DNA from: a virus
Strand: one strand, 5' to 3'
DNA length: 41,395 nt
Virus record (IMG/VR): IMGVR_UViG_3300023184_000251
Coordinates: 1 to 41,395 of that record
Position numbers and translations under genes: made by a program. Below are positions 29,305 through 36,775 of this stretch, piece after piece; within the stretch, counting starts at the first letter, position 1, and every line of letters begins with the position of its first letter. The notes beneath the pieces were generated by a model, which saw only the letters and a list, made by a program, of their open reading frames with translations, did no database searches and had not been told where the DNA came from.

Positions 29305-30771
29305 GTGCGTAGTTCTCGTTGGCTGATATTTGCGCCTGTAGCAATACTTGCACTGTTCGCACAACCCGCCAAAGCAGACGTTACAGGAGACTGGACATAC
29401 AGCCAATCGCAAGCATGCAACGGTTCTGTTGAAGTAATTGGCACTTCGATTACCCTTCACGGACCTGACTACGGTGGTTGCAGCGGTCAAGCGCATTGGG
29501 TGAAGATTGAAACCACAATCCCTGCGGATGTGGACACAATAGATTTTACTTGGACATACCAAACCAACGATGGCTGGTCATACGACCCACCACAGTACGG
29601 TATCAATGGGGTTTACACGTTGATTACGCAACAAAACAATGCGACAGGTTCAATGTCAATACCTGTTCAAGAGGGCGACATCTTTACGTTTCGTCAGTAC
29701 TCGACAGACTCTTGCTGCCAGCCAGGGCATTTAACTATCAGCAATCTTTCTCTTTGGGATGGATTAACAACCACTACAACCACGGTTCCACCCACTACAA
29801 CTTTGCCACCCACTACAACTACGGTTCAGGAGACAACAACAACATGGACAACCACAACTTCATCCACGACTACAACGACGACCACTACTACTATTGCACC
29901 CTCTACGACTGTGCCTGTAACACCAAACTGGACTACTACGACACTTCAAACAATCGCCACAATCCCAGTAGAGCCAACAATGCCAGACCCGCCACCAACG
30001 GTTCCTCTACCACAAATAGAGCCGCCAGCCATGCCAGAGATACCACCCCTCGTACTACCAGAGATTGAAACATATCCACCAGAAACATTAGAACTCCCTC
30101 CCGACGTTGTGGACACAATGCCTTACCCTGTGGACACATACCCTACTGTTTATCCACCCGATACCCTACCGTTTGTCGGGCTACTACCAGAGCCACCAGA
30201 CACCATGCCTCTGCCACCCGACATGATGCCTTTGCCACCAGACATGCCACTAGACGCACCAGAACCCCCTCTAATGCCCCCAATGGAACTTATTGAGGAA
30301 TTACCACCTGAACTCGTAGAAGCCCTCCTAGACGCTGGCGACACATCTATACCGTTAACGGAAGAGGAGTTCACCGCCGTTGTGGACACCATTGAAAACC
30401 TAGCCCCCGAAGAAGCAGTAGCACTCATCACCCAAATCCTTGCCACCGCAGTAACAGCCGACCAAGCCGAAGCCCTCGCTTCTAACCCTGAAGTGTTGGC
30501 TGTCATCACCGAAGAACAAGCCACAGAAATCTTTGAAACTATCGAAGTAGCACAACTAGATGAGACACAGATAGCCGAACTCACAGCAGCAATCCAAGCA
30601 GCCCCAACCAAAGTCCGTAAAGCCTTTGAAAAAACCATCAACATTTTCGGCGGATTTGACGACTATGTGCCAACAGGCTCCAATATCCCTGTAGGAGAAC
30701 GACGAACCCTCATCGCCATTGCAGCAGGGACAACCCTCACAGCAGCAAGTAGTAAGATAAAAAGGAAATGA
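29305..30771 (+). CDS. Secreted Thr/Pro-rich surface or adhesin-like protein (488 aa)
   Basis: GTG start at 29305, four bases after the previous stop. Residues 1-25 are a clear Sec signal peptide (SSRW + ILALFAQPAKA, cleavage expected after AKA). Residues ~26-150 form a Cys-bearing beta-sandwich-like domain with aromatic turns ('CNGSVEVIGTSITLHGPDYG', 'ADVDTIDFTWTYQTNDGWSYDPP'). Residues ~152-215 are an almost pure Thr/Pro stalk (TTTTTTVPPTTTLPP...). Next is a Pro/Met/Leu-rich stretch, then an acidic helical domain (ELPPELVEALLDAGDTSIPL..., 'AEALASNPEVLAVI') and a hydrophobic, basic C-terminus (LIAIAAGTTLTAASSKIKRK). It is probably exported to the host surface, since virion proteins lack signal peptides. 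Possibly an anti-superinfection, adhesion or lysis-timing factor. Thr-rich runs occur widely in actinobacterial secreted proteins. Confidence 0.75.
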   Translation: MRSSRWLIFAPVAILALFAQPAKADVTGDWTYSQSQACNGSVEVIGTSITLHGPDYGGCSGQAHWVKIETTIPADVDTIDFTWTYQTNDGWSYDPPQYGINGVYTLITQQNNATGSMSIPVQEGDIFTFRQYSTDSCCQPGHLTISNLSLWDGLTTTTTTVPPTTTLPPTTTTVQETTTTWTTTTSSTTTTTTTTTIAPSTTVPVTPNWTTTTLQTIATIPVEPTMPDPPPTVPLPQIEPPAMPEIPPLVLPEIETYPPETLELPPDVVDTMPYPVDTYPTVYPPDTLPFVGLLPEPPDTMPLPPDMMPLPPDMPLDAPEPPLMPPMELIEELPPELVEALLDAGDTSIPLTEEEFTAVVDTIENLAPEEAVALITQILATAVTADQAEALASNPEVLAVITEEQATEIFETIEVAQLDETQIAELTAAIQAAPTKVRKAFEKTINIFGGFDDYVPTGSNIPVGERRTLIAIAAGTTLTAASSKIKRK

Positions 30772-30935
30772 AACGCCTAGCTAACCTCATCAAAGATAAC
30801 GCCTGGACATACGCAGGCACGGGTCTAGTTTTGATCACCTTGTCTGGCCCTACACTCCGGCAAGCGGTATGGGTGGTTGGTGTATCATTGGTATTACACG
30901 CAGCATTAACTCTCAGCACAAAGGAATCAGAATGA
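30768..30935 (+). CDS. Small two-helix membrane protein, holin-like (55 aa)
   Basis: ATGA overlaps with both neighbours. After a basic start (KRLANLIKDNAW) there are two hydrophobic segments, about residues 15-29 and 34-50, with a short polar turn between. Size and place just before the next membrane gene and the endolysin suggest a holin or antiholin. Confidence 0.65.
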   Translation: MKRLANLIKDNAWTYAGTGLVLITLSGPTLRQAVWVVGVSLVLHAALTLSTKESE

Positions 30936-31168
30936 AAAAAGCACAAGACATCGCAGGTCGTATCGTGGCAGTGTTCCTGTCCTCAGCATTGGCGATCGTC
31001 GGCGGCAGTGCCGTTATTGCCCCAGAGTTGGAAATTTGGAAGTCGGCTGTGCTTGCTGGTTTTGCTGCATGTGCAACCGTTATTCAAAAGTTGGCGCAAG
31101 CATCGCTCGATGGCAAGTTGACAATGGAAGAAATCAACAGCGCATTCGGCGCAAAACCTTCCAAGTAA
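30932..31168 (+). CDS. Putative holin (78 aa)
   Basis: Start ATG at the ATGA overlap, with GGAAT upstream. Two predicted membrane spans, about residues 10-29 (RIVAVFLSSALAIVGGSAVI) and 36-54 (WKSAVLAGFAACATVI), then an amphipathic Lys/Asp tail with 'LDGKLTMEEINSAF' near the C-terminus. The 'DGKLT.EEIN..F' end is usual in actinophage membrane proteins beside endolysins. It would make the lesion that lets the endolysin out. Endolysin starts five bases later. Confidence 0.7.
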   Translation: MKKAQDIAGRIVAVFLSSALAIVGGSAVIAPELEIWKSAVLAGFAACATVIQKLAQASLDGKLTMEEINSAFGAKPSK

Positions 31169-31172
31169 AACT

Positions 31173-31700
31173 ATGGCGTACCCTGTTGTACCGGTCAAAC
31201 TGTGTAGTCACCTAAAAGGTGCCGTTCCAGGCAAATTAGCTGCAGAAAAACTACGCCAAACCGTAGGTGGCACACTCCACCATTGTGCTGCTGACGCTTG
31301 GGAAGCAATGGTAGAAGCAGCAAGCGTAGCTGGTATCAAATTGAGACCGACCAGCAGCGGCGACACATATCGCACACTGGAATTACAAACCAAAGCATTT
31401 TTTTTAAGGTACCAACTAGAAGACACCGGCAACCCAGACACACGCACCTTTGAGGGCAAGAAGTGGTACCTCAAAAAAGGTCAAGCTTGTTTGGCTACAC
31501 CGGGTAAGTCCCAGCACAACCTTGGCATTGCCGTAGATGTGGCTAACGCTAAGGGTCACACGCTGGATTGGATGCTAGCCAACGAACACCTGTTCGGTTT
31601 CTCACATGAGGTTCAATCAGAGCCGTGGCACATTCGATACACCCAGGGAAACAAAGTTCCGGCTGCAGTTGTAGCGCACCTAGCTACGAAAGCCGTATGA
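31173..31700 (+). CDS. Endolysin, VanY/M15 peptidase (175 aa)
   Basis: Cuts peptidoglycan stem peptides (D-Ala-D-Ala carboxypeptidase/endopeptidase family). S113-x-H115...D122 in 'SQHNLGIAVDV' and W152-H153 in 'EPWHIRY' are the zinc ligand motifs of the family; the Glu before W is the likely catalytic base. The first ~60 residues are helical and may help wall binding. No signal peptide, so it depends on a holin. The length of 175 aa suits a single-domain endolysin. Confidence 0.9.
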   Translation: MAYPVVPVKLCSHLKGAVPGKLAAEKLRQTVGGTLHHCAADAWEAMVEAASVAGIKLRPTSSGDTYRTLELQTKAFFLRYQLEDTGNPDTRTFEGKKWYLKKGQACLATPGKSQHNLGIAVDVANAKGHTLDWMLANEHLFGFSHEVQSEPWHIRYTQGNKVPAAVVAHLATKAV

Positions 31701-31701
31701 C

Positions 31702-31908
31702 ATGGATGCTGTTTGGGCTGCTGTCGTTACTGGTAGTTTTGGTCTGCTAGCAATAGTCGTTGCCAAACTAGGCAAAGAAAACAAAGCTGACCACGCTGTA
31801 GTGCAGGGGATTTTGCGTGGTATGCACAAAACTATTTACCGGACAGAAGACAAAATAGACAAGGTTGCAGAGAAGCTTTCGGGGCATCTGGAAAACCACC
31901 AAAAATAA
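31702..31908 (+). CDS. Membrane-anchored coiled-coil protein, lysis cassette (68 aa)
   Basis: One N-terminal span (residues 3-22, VWAAVVTGSFGLLAIVVAKL) and a charged C-terminal helix 'YRTEDKIDKVAEKLSGHLENHQK'. It begins one base after the endolysin stop. Topology and place fit an accessory holin-like or spanin-like lysis protein. Confidence 0.65.
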   Translation: MDAVWAAVVTGSFGLLAIVVAKLGKENKADHAVVQGILRGMHKTIYRTEDKIDKVAEKLSGHLENHQK

Positions 31909-32078
31909 TAGTTGCAATTTCTTTTTTTATCTGATTGACTGGAGGCCGGGGGGTGGGGCGGAGGCAATCCCTTCAATCGGTTCCAGATATGCACACAAAG
32001 TGTGCCCCCTCCCAACCAACAGAAAAGCCTAACGTGTAGCCATTTAAGGACAAGTCTGCTACACTGCGGATAACAGTG

Positions 32079-32111
32079 CACAAGGGTTTTCCTCCCTTGT
32101 TTTCCCTTGTG
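32079..32111 (+). terminator. Terminator/alternative hairpin switch
   Basis: CACAAGGG (32079-32086) can pair with CCCTTGT (32094-32100, seven pairs, followed by TTT), which forms a terminator-like stem. It can also pair with CCCTTGTG (32104-32111, eight perfect pairs), which would use up the sequence after the Ts. The two pairings exclude each other. An intrinsic terminator or attenuator ahead of the early operon fits, but the T-run is short. Confidence 0.5.
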
Positions 32112-32171
32112 ACTGTCTGGGTTGAGGTGGGCCTCCTTCGTCGGGTTGGAGGTTCATCTCCCCGGGTCATT

Positions 32172-32199
32172 GCATCTTGATGCGTCATGATGTATCATG
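32172..32199. promoter_or_regulatory. Pair of dyads before the early operon
   Basis: GCATC-TT-GATGC (32172-32183) and CATGAT-GT-ATCATG (32186-32199) are two perfect inverted repeats, each with a two-base centre, separated by two bases. They lie 28-55 bases before ATG 32227, which suggests an operator for a dimeric repressor of the early genes. Confidence 0.45.
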
Positions 32200-32226
32200 G
32201 TTGTATCGCTACACAACGGAGGACAA

Positions 32227-32481
32227 ATGACACGAGGATCAACAGCACCAGCGCAAAGCTTATTCAGTCAGAAGCTAAGCACAAAGAGGAAGGTCGATCA
32301 CGCAGTAGATCTTCAAAAAACATTGGATCCGGAATCTTATCGGGATTTTATGGAGGCACTGAAAAACATAGCAATCAGCGCGCCAGTTCTTTGCGCGACA
32401 TTGAAAGAGTGCGGATACGTAATATCCCCAAGCACCCTGTCCCGATGGAGAAAACAAGTAACGAAAGGATCAACAAAATGA
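32227..32481 (+). CDS. HTH DNA-binding protein (84 aa)
   Basis: First gene of the early operon, with GGAGG six bases before the ATG. The basic N-terminus is followed by an acidic helical part (DPESYRDFMEALKNIA) and a C-terminal helix-turn-helix ('APVLCATLKECGYVISPSTLSRWRK'), where 'STLSRWRK' reads as the recognition helix. Ends in basic Lys/Thr. Likely a transcription factor or small DNA-binding protein that acts at the dyads upstream. A stand-alone small terminase is less likely given distance from TerL. Overlaps the next gene by ATGA. Confidence 0.65.
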   Translation: MTRGSTAPAQSLFSQKLSTKRKVDHAVDLQKTLDPESYRDFMEALKNIAISAPVLCATLKECGYVISPSTLSRWRKQVTKGSTK

Positions 32482-33491
32482 CCAGCGAATTCAACGAGGT
32501 GCTCAGCCAATCAGAAGAAATCATTGAGCTACGAAAAGCCCTAAAAACAGCACAGCTTGCAACAGCAAGAGCTCAACGCAAAACTGCTGACAACATTGAG
32601 GCCGTATATAGGGCAGCAAAAGATGCCAGTCTTGCCACCGGCAAACCACCAAAGTTCCCGGTATACAAAATGACTAAGGGAAAAAACCCTGAAGTAGCAT
32701 TAGTCCACGCAACCGATTGGCAGCTTGGTAAGCGAACAGCAGATTATGGAGTAATTACATGCCGTACACGCATAGACCAGTTAGTGACGAAGGTCCTTTC
32801 TCTGACAGAAATTCAAAGGTCGCACCATCCGGTGAACGAGTGCGTAGTTATGTTTGGGGGAGACATGGTGGAAGGCGTTGGTATTTTTCCGGGCCAAGCG
32901 TATGAAATTGAAGCACACTTATTCACACAGCTGTTTGAAGTTGCCGGGATTATGGAGTCAATGCTTCAACGACTTAGCGCGCACTTTACCAAGGTGCATG
33001 TTGTGTGTGAGTTTGGAAACCATGGTCGATTGGGTCGCAAAGGTGACATGCCATCAGGCGACAACATCGACAGAATGGCCTACCAAATTACATCGGAGCG
33101 AACAAAGGATCTCAAAAATGTTACTTGGCAGATGTCAAATGACTGGTACCAGATCGTTGAAATAGGAAACTACAGAGCTCTTTTGGTGCACGGAGACGAG
33201 ATCAACTCATTCGGTGGTAGTACGCCGGCCTTTGGAATCTTGCGCAAGTGCAACGCTTGGTCAACCGGTGTTGTTGAGCCGTTCCAAGATGTGTACATGG
33301 GTCACTGGCACACACCAATGACACTGACCATGGCAAATGCAGGAAGAATCTTTGTTACCGGCAGCACAGAGTCACACTCTGAGTACGCCCGTGCGTTTAT
33401 AGCTGCAGTGGGCAAACCATCACAGCGACTTCACTTTATTGATCCGAACAAAGGTCGCGTTACTGCGGAGTACACATGTTGGCTGGACTAA
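32478..33491 (+). CDS. Metallophosphoesterase (337 aa)
   Basis: Calcineurin-type fold: D80-x-Q82 (HATDWQLG), GGD 127-129 (FGGDMVEG), GNH 180-182, HGD 238-240 and GHWH 275-278 are the ordered metal-binding motifs. The first motif has Gln where D-x-H is usual. The N-terminal 60 residues are a charged helix. The longer reading from 32187 would overlap the HTH gene entirely and start without a ribosome site, so I use the ATGA overlap at 32478. Such phage enzymes sit beside recombination nucleases and may act on nucleic acid ends or nucleotides; substrate unknown. Confidence 0.8.
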   Translation: MTSEFNEVLSQSEEIIELRKALKTAQLATARAQRKTADNIEAVYRAAKDASLATGKPPKFPVYKMTKGKNPEVALVHATDWQLGKRTADYGVITCRTRIDQLVTKVLSLTEIQRSHHPVNECVVMFGGDMVEGVGIFPGQAYEIEAHLFTQLFEVAGIMESMLQRLSAHFTKVHVVCEFGNHGRLGRKGDMPSGDNIDRMAYQITSERTKDLKNVTWQMSNDWYQIVEIGNYRALLVHGDEINSFGGSTPAFGILRKCNAWSTGVVEPFQDVYMGHWHTPMTLTMANAGRIFVTGSTESHSEYARAFIAAVGKPSQRLHFIDPNKGRVTAEYTCWLD

Positions 33492-33796
33492 ACAGACACA
33501 CAGTAGAACCGTGGACCTTACTGGAAGTGACATGGAGAGATGCATATGATGCAGAAAATGGGTGGACCGCAGTGTCCACATACAAACCGGAAGATCAAAT
33601 AGCGCGAACCGTTGGCTACATATGGAAAGATTGCCAAGAACACTACATCACTTTGTGCGGAACAATGTTTGATTCCGAGTTGCCAAAGGTGGAGACGGTA
33701 GGTAACGTGACACACATACCAATTGCAATGATTCAATCAGTTCGGATACTTAAACAAAGGAGAAATTATGAACGGGTACAGATACACGATCGTTAA
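33476..33796 (+). CDS. Unknown phage protein (106 aa)
   Basis: Starts inside the end of the phosphoesterase gene (16-base overlap) and overlaps the exonuclease start by 29 bases. Small, aromatic-rich ('LLEVTWRDAYDAENGWTAVSTY', 'ARTVGYIWKDCQEHYITLCGT', 'VTHIPIAMIQSVRILKQRRN'): a probable compact beta barrel. Small proteins with 'VTWxDA' and 'xGyi' segments recur in recombination modules of actinophages. Function unknown. Confidence 0.7.
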   Translation: MLAGLNRHTVEPWTLLEVTWRDAYDAENGWTAVSTYKPEDQIARTVGYIWKDCQEHYITLCGTMFDSELPKVETVGNVTHIPIAMIQSVRILKQRRNYERVQIHDR

Positions 33797-34718
33797 ACCA
33801 ACCCACGGAAGCCAAGAGTGGCTGACGGCGCGTTGGAAAGATGAAGACGGGCTTGCCCGCATAACCGCGTCGGTTGCTGCAGCAGTTCACGGGGAAAACC
33901 CGTATATGACGACAGCCGATCTTGCGATCGAACTTCTCGCCGAGAACGCGCCCACACCAAAAGAAGCAAACATGGCAATGGAGCGCGGGAACAGACTTGA
34001 ACCTGTTTTAATTGAGTGGTTCGCCGACCTTGAACATATAGAGGTGTCGACACCGGACGTTCTTTACGCGTTTAACACGGACGGAAACTCAGTCCGGTTG
34101 CTTGCAACACTTGACGGTATAACACCGGACGGCATTCCAGTTGAGATCAAAACATCCAAGAAGATGTGGACTGGTTCACTTCCCCCGATGTGGTATTGGC
34201 AGGGAGTCCATCAAGCAATCTGTGCAGACTCAGACAGGGTTGAGTGGGGTATCTTTGACAGCAACCTAGAGTTGCACCGCCACACGCAGGTAGTTACATC
34301 AGACGAAAAACAAAACCATATTGCTGCTTGCCAAGAGTTCCTTGGTTATATTGACGCAGGTGTGGTACCACCAAACGCACAGATGAGTTACGAAAACGCA
34401 AGCTACCTCAACCCATCAAACTCATCCACCGCAGAGTTGCCTGAAACTTTTGTTGTGGTGTTGGAATTATTGGAAACAGCTCGTACTCTTAAAACGGAGG
34501 CAGCTGCTTTGGAGGAGCACGCAAAGACCGAGATAGCAATGGCCCTCAAGGGCTGTGATGTCGGCTCAATAAACGGAGATAAGGTGGTTACTTGGAAAGT
34601 CTCAAAGAAATCATCGTTCGACACTACAAGGTTCCAGTCGGAACACCCAGCTCTAGCAGAAAAATACATCAAGCAGACAGAGTACAGAACAATAAGAACA
34701 ACAAAAAGGAGCAAATAA
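33768..34718 (+). CDS. YqaJ-type recombination exonuclease (316 aa)
   Basis: A 5'-3' exonuclease of the lambda-Exo/YqaJ fold that makes single-stranded DNA for annealing. E78 (ERGNRLEP), D116 (ATLDGIT), E126-x-K128 (VEIKTSK) and Q145 (WQGVHQA) match the PD-(D/E)xK catalytic set and the following helix. Ends in a basic Lys/Thr tail. Followed after two bases by an annealing-like gene, a classic pair. AGGAG lies about nine bases before the ATG. Confidence 0.85.
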   Translation: MNGYRYTIVKPTHGSQEWLTARWKDEDGLARITASVAAAVHGENPYMTTADLAIELLAENAPTPKEANMAMERGNRLEPVLIEWFADLEHIEVSTPDVLYAFNTDGNSVRLLATLDGITPDGIPVEIKTSKKMWTGSLPPMWYWQGVHQAICADSDRVEWGIFDSNLELHRHTQVVTSDEKQNHIAACQEFLGYIDAGVVPPNAQMSYENASYLNPSNSSTAELPETFVVVLELLETARTLKTEAAALEEHAKTEIAMALKGCDVGSINGDKVVTWKVSKKSSFDTTRFQSEHPALAEKYIKQTEYRTIRTTKRSK

Positions 34719-34720
34719 CA

Positions 34721-35377
34721 ATGGCACACTTCAACTTAGATAATTACGAGACAGTCGAAGATCGACTTGTTAAGTTTTGGCACGATCATCCGGATGGTCG
34801 CATTGCAACAATGATGGAAGACATCACCGCCGACAAGTCAATGGTCGTCTTTCGTTGCGATGTCTACTTTCATGCAGATGACCACAAAGCAAAAGCAAGT
34901 GGCTACGCCGAAGAAACACGGAACAGCAGTCCGGTTAATAAAACTTCCTTTGTGGAAAACTGCGAAACCTCGGCAATTGGCAGAGCCCTAGCCAACTGTG
35001 GCTACGCAGCCAAGGGTTCACGCCCTAGTCGCGAAGAGATGGAGAAAGTGCAACGAGCACCACAAGCAGCAGCACCACAGTTCACCTCAGCACAGGTAGT
35101 CAGTATGTTTGAGGGATCGGCAGAAGTTGCAGCAAAGCCAGCACCGGTCATCAAAAACCCTGGAGCCGGTGCATCACCGAAGCAGGTTGGACTCATCAAG
35201 TCCATCATCAGAGGCCAAGGAATGACAGAAGCAGAGGGCAACGAGTACGCCGGCGTAGTTGTTGGTCGGGCCATTACTTCTCTTAATGACATTTCAATGG
35301 GAGAAGCTAGCCAACTGATTACAGCACTCAAAGCAGTGCCAGTTACACCAGCATCACCACCCGAAGATCCTTTCTGA
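34721..35377 (+). CDS. Annealing/Erf-like recombination protein (218 aa)
   Basis: ATG 34721 has AAAGGAG upstream. The core 'RIATMMEDITADKSMVVFRCDVYFH', 'ASGYAEETRNSSPVNKTSFVENCETSAIGRALANCGYAAKGSRPSREEM' is the pattern of phage Erf-type single-strand annealing proteins ('ETSAIGRAL...'). A Pro/Ala linker leads to a small C-terminal domain 'GASPKQVGLIKSIIRGQGM...ITALKAVP'. Partner of the YqaJ nuclease in the adjacent gene. It could also act on single-stranded DNA in replication. Confidence 0.65.
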   Translation: MAHFNLDNYETVEDRLVKFWHDHPDGRIATMMEDITADKSMVVFRCDVYFHADDHKAKASGYAEETRNSSPVNKTSFVENCETSAIGRALANCGYAAKGSRPSREEMEKVQRAPQAAAPQFTSAQVVSMFEGSAEVAAKPAPVIKNPGAGASPKQVGLIKSIIRGQGMTEAEGNEYAGVVVGRAITSLNDISMGEASQLITALKAVPVTPASPPEDPF

Positions 35378-35547
35378 TGCGCACCATCCAGTGTCAAAAA
35401 TGTGCTTCTCTGATCAGGAGTAATGGTTTGACACTGGTTGGCTGTCTTTGTGATCCGGACAGTCCAACATGGATTGCGCTTAGACCTGATGAAAGACTTA
35501 TGCTTGGCAGTCACGCCGACTGGAAGGAAATTCATGAACATTCATGA
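35377..35547 (+). CDS. Small Cys-rich protein (56 aa)
   Basis: TGATG overlap with the previous stop, so coupled. Contains C6-x-x-C9 and C23-x-C25 in a short chain, likely a zinc ribbon. The rest is Asp/Trp/Arg-rich (DPDSPTWIALRPDERLML). Short of 60 codons but with good overlap spacing, so I take it as real. Confidence 0.6.
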   Translation: MRTIQCQKCASLIRSNGLTLVGCLCDPDSPTWIALRPDERLMLGSHADWKEIHEHS

Positions 35548-35698
35548 GTGGATAGAGTACGGAATAAAAAACAAGTTTTGTTCTGCAGCTGTGTGCAACA
35601 CACACGAAGGTTTACCGCAATCGGACAAAGAACTTGATGAGTGGGATCAAGGCGGAGATCCATGCGTGTATGGATTAAGGTTGTATGAGCAAGAGTAA
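35534..35698 (+). CDS. Small zinc-binding-type protein (54 aa)
   Basis: ATG 35534 with GGAAGGAAA in front; the longer frame upstream lacks a ribosome site. 'NIHEWIEYGIKNKFCSAAVCNTHEGLPQSDKEL' and 'GGDPCVYGLRLYE' carry C-x5-C, H and C, a pattern known in many actinophages for a small protein of unknown role. Overlaps both neighbours by 14 bases. Confidence 0.75.
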   Translation: MNIHEWIEYGIKNKFCSAAVCNTHEGLPQSDKELDEWDQGGDPCVYGLRLYEQE

Positions 35699-36023
35699 AG
35701 CCAAAGGCACAGCATTCGAAACATTGATTGTTGGTTACCTTAAAGCTACCTATCCAAACGTAGAGCGCAGAACACTCAGTGGTGTGCACGACAAAGGTGA
35801 TATAGCCGGTACAAACAAAAGGCTTGTTTGGGAGTGCAAAGATCACAAGACCTTGAACTTTTCAGGCTGGCTAAAAGAAGCCGAAGTAGAGAGAGGAAAT
35901 GCCAACGCAGAATACGGTATCGTTGTTGCCAAACGACGTGGACACGGAGATGCCGGGGCACAGTATGCTGTGCTTACGTTAGAAGCTTTGGTGCAATTAC
36001 TTAAGAAAGCTGGTCTAGTTTGA
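35685..36023 (+). CDS. Resolvase-like PD-(D/E)xK nuclease (112 aa)
   Basis: Residues E12, D39 (KGDIAG) and E50-C-K52 (WECKDHK) match the catalytic set of archaeal Hjc/VRR-type nucleases, with a basic, Gly-rich later part ('KRRGHGDAGAQYAVLTLEAL'). It lies after recombination genes, so a Holliday-junction or branch-cutting enzyme is likely. The length of 112 aa is right for the family. AAGG site before ATG 35685; overlaps previous gene. Confidence 0.75.
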   Translation: MSKSKAKGTAFETLIVGYLKATYPNVERRTLSGVHDKGDIAGTNKRLVWECKDHKTLNFSGWLKEAEVERGNANAEYGIVVAKRRGHGDAGAQYAVLTLEALVQLLKKAGLV

Positions 36024-36041
36024 TAAACTCGGAGGAATCAA

Positions 36042-36455
36042 ATGAAACGACTTACTGTTATAGCCATATCCTTGATCATGTCGGTTATGCCATCGGGCCA
36101 TGCTCATGCTGCGAAAAAATCAGGCTTGTGTCCACAATGGCGAGAGCTTGCGCTGTCTGTAGGGTGGCGCATCCAGAACCTTTCTACATTAGATATATTG
36201 ATGCACCGCGAGTCAAGGTGCCGGCCTGGTGCGCTGAACTCTACATTAAATCGAGACGGCTCCTCGGACTATGGCCTTATGCAAATCAACGACAAAACAT
36301 GGTGTTTGCCGAGCAAGTACGCGTTCAAGGGGTACCTACAGGCGCAAAAAATACTCAAAGATTGCAACGAGCTTCTTATCCCGGCAGTCAATCTAATGGC
36401 AGCACTAGCAGTGTACGAAGCAGCGGGCAATAGTTTTAGCCCATGGGGAGAGTAA
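36042..36455 (+). CDS. Secreted lysozyme-like transglycosylase (137 aa)
   Basis: The start has CGGAGGAA just upstream, much better than the overlapping 137-aa frame at 36020. Residues 1-23 form a signal peptide (KRLTVIAISLIM...AHA). After it, E57 in 'LMHRESRCRPGA' is the catalytic Glu of SLT/lysozyme folds, 'SSDYGLMQIN' (74-83) the substrate-side motif, and the end 'LAVYEAAGNSFSPWGE' fits. C30, C60, C88 and C108 could make disulfides outside the cell. It cuts glycan strands. Its place in the early module, far from the lysis cassette, suggests a role other than final lysis, such as secretion of an anti-superinfection lysin. Confidence 0.8.
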   Translation: MKRLTVIAISLIMSVMPSGHAHAAKKSGLCPQWRELALSVGWRIQNLSTLDILMHRESRCRPGALNSTLNRDGSSDYGLMQINDKTWCLPSKYAFKGYLQAQKILKDCNELLIPAVNLMAALAVYEAAGNSFSPWGE

Positions 36456-36499
36456 AGAAACCTCAGCAGACTAAGCAACAACGGAACAAGGAGCTGTCA

Positions 36500-36775
36500 A
36501 TGGAGATATTAAGTTCCTGGTCACTTAAGAACAAAAGCTGGGAATGGCGAGAAGATGCTGCTTGTTTGGGCATGACCGGAGACATTTTTTTTGGCAAGCT
36601 TGGCTACAACCAAAAGCACATTGATGCAGCAAAAGCCGTGTGTAAATCATGCACGGTTAAGCGCGCCTGTTTGGAATATGCAAACGACAACGTGATGACA
36701 CACGGTGTGTGGGGTGGCAAAACACCTGCTGAAAGGCTTGTGTTGCTTGGGTTAAAGCGTTGGCCGGTGTCATGA
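36500..36775 (+). CDS. WhiB-family regulator (91 aa)
   Basis: Fe-S transcription modulator. C22, C48-x-x-C51, C57 with 'GVWGG' (69-73) are the cluster ligands and turn of the Wbl family, which exists only in actinobacteria and their phages. ATG 36500 has AAGGAG six bases ahead; a start at 36443 would add 19 residues and lacks a ribosome site. Wbl proteins bind sigma factor region 4, so this one probably redirects the host polymerase. Overlaps next gene by ATGA. Confidence 0.9.
   Translation: MEILSSWSLKNKSWEWREDAACLGMTGDIFFGKLGYNQKHIDAAKAVCKSCTVKRACLEYANDNVMTHGVWGGKTPAERLVLLGLKRWPVS

Larger units (their letters stand above)
31909..32226. other. 318-base structured gap between lysis and early modules
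   Basis: No gene is visible. In order it contains a T-run (31921-31928) with no good stem, a G-rich run (31941-31964, possible G-quadruplex), the perfect hairpin GCACAC-AAA-GTGTGC (31991-32005), a TACACT -10-like box (32060-32065), alternative hairpins at 32079-32111, then GAGGTGGGCCTC (32124-32135) and GGAGGTTCATCTCC (32148-32161) hairpins. Two dyads follow (32172-32199) and a GGAGG ribosome site (32218-32222). It is probably the control region of the early operon. Confidence 0.5.

Noticed and set aside
31921-31928. Intrinsic terminator right after the lysis genes
   Set aside because: There is a T-run but no stem directly before it on the + strand.
32187-32477. N-terminal extension of the phosphoesterase
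   Set aside because: It would cover the whole HTH gene in another frame and has no ribosome site; the ATGA overlap at 32478 is better.
36020-36433. 137-aa + strand frame overlapping the lysozyme gene
   Set aside because: The other frame (36042) has a ribosome site, signal peptide and catalytic motifs; this one has none.
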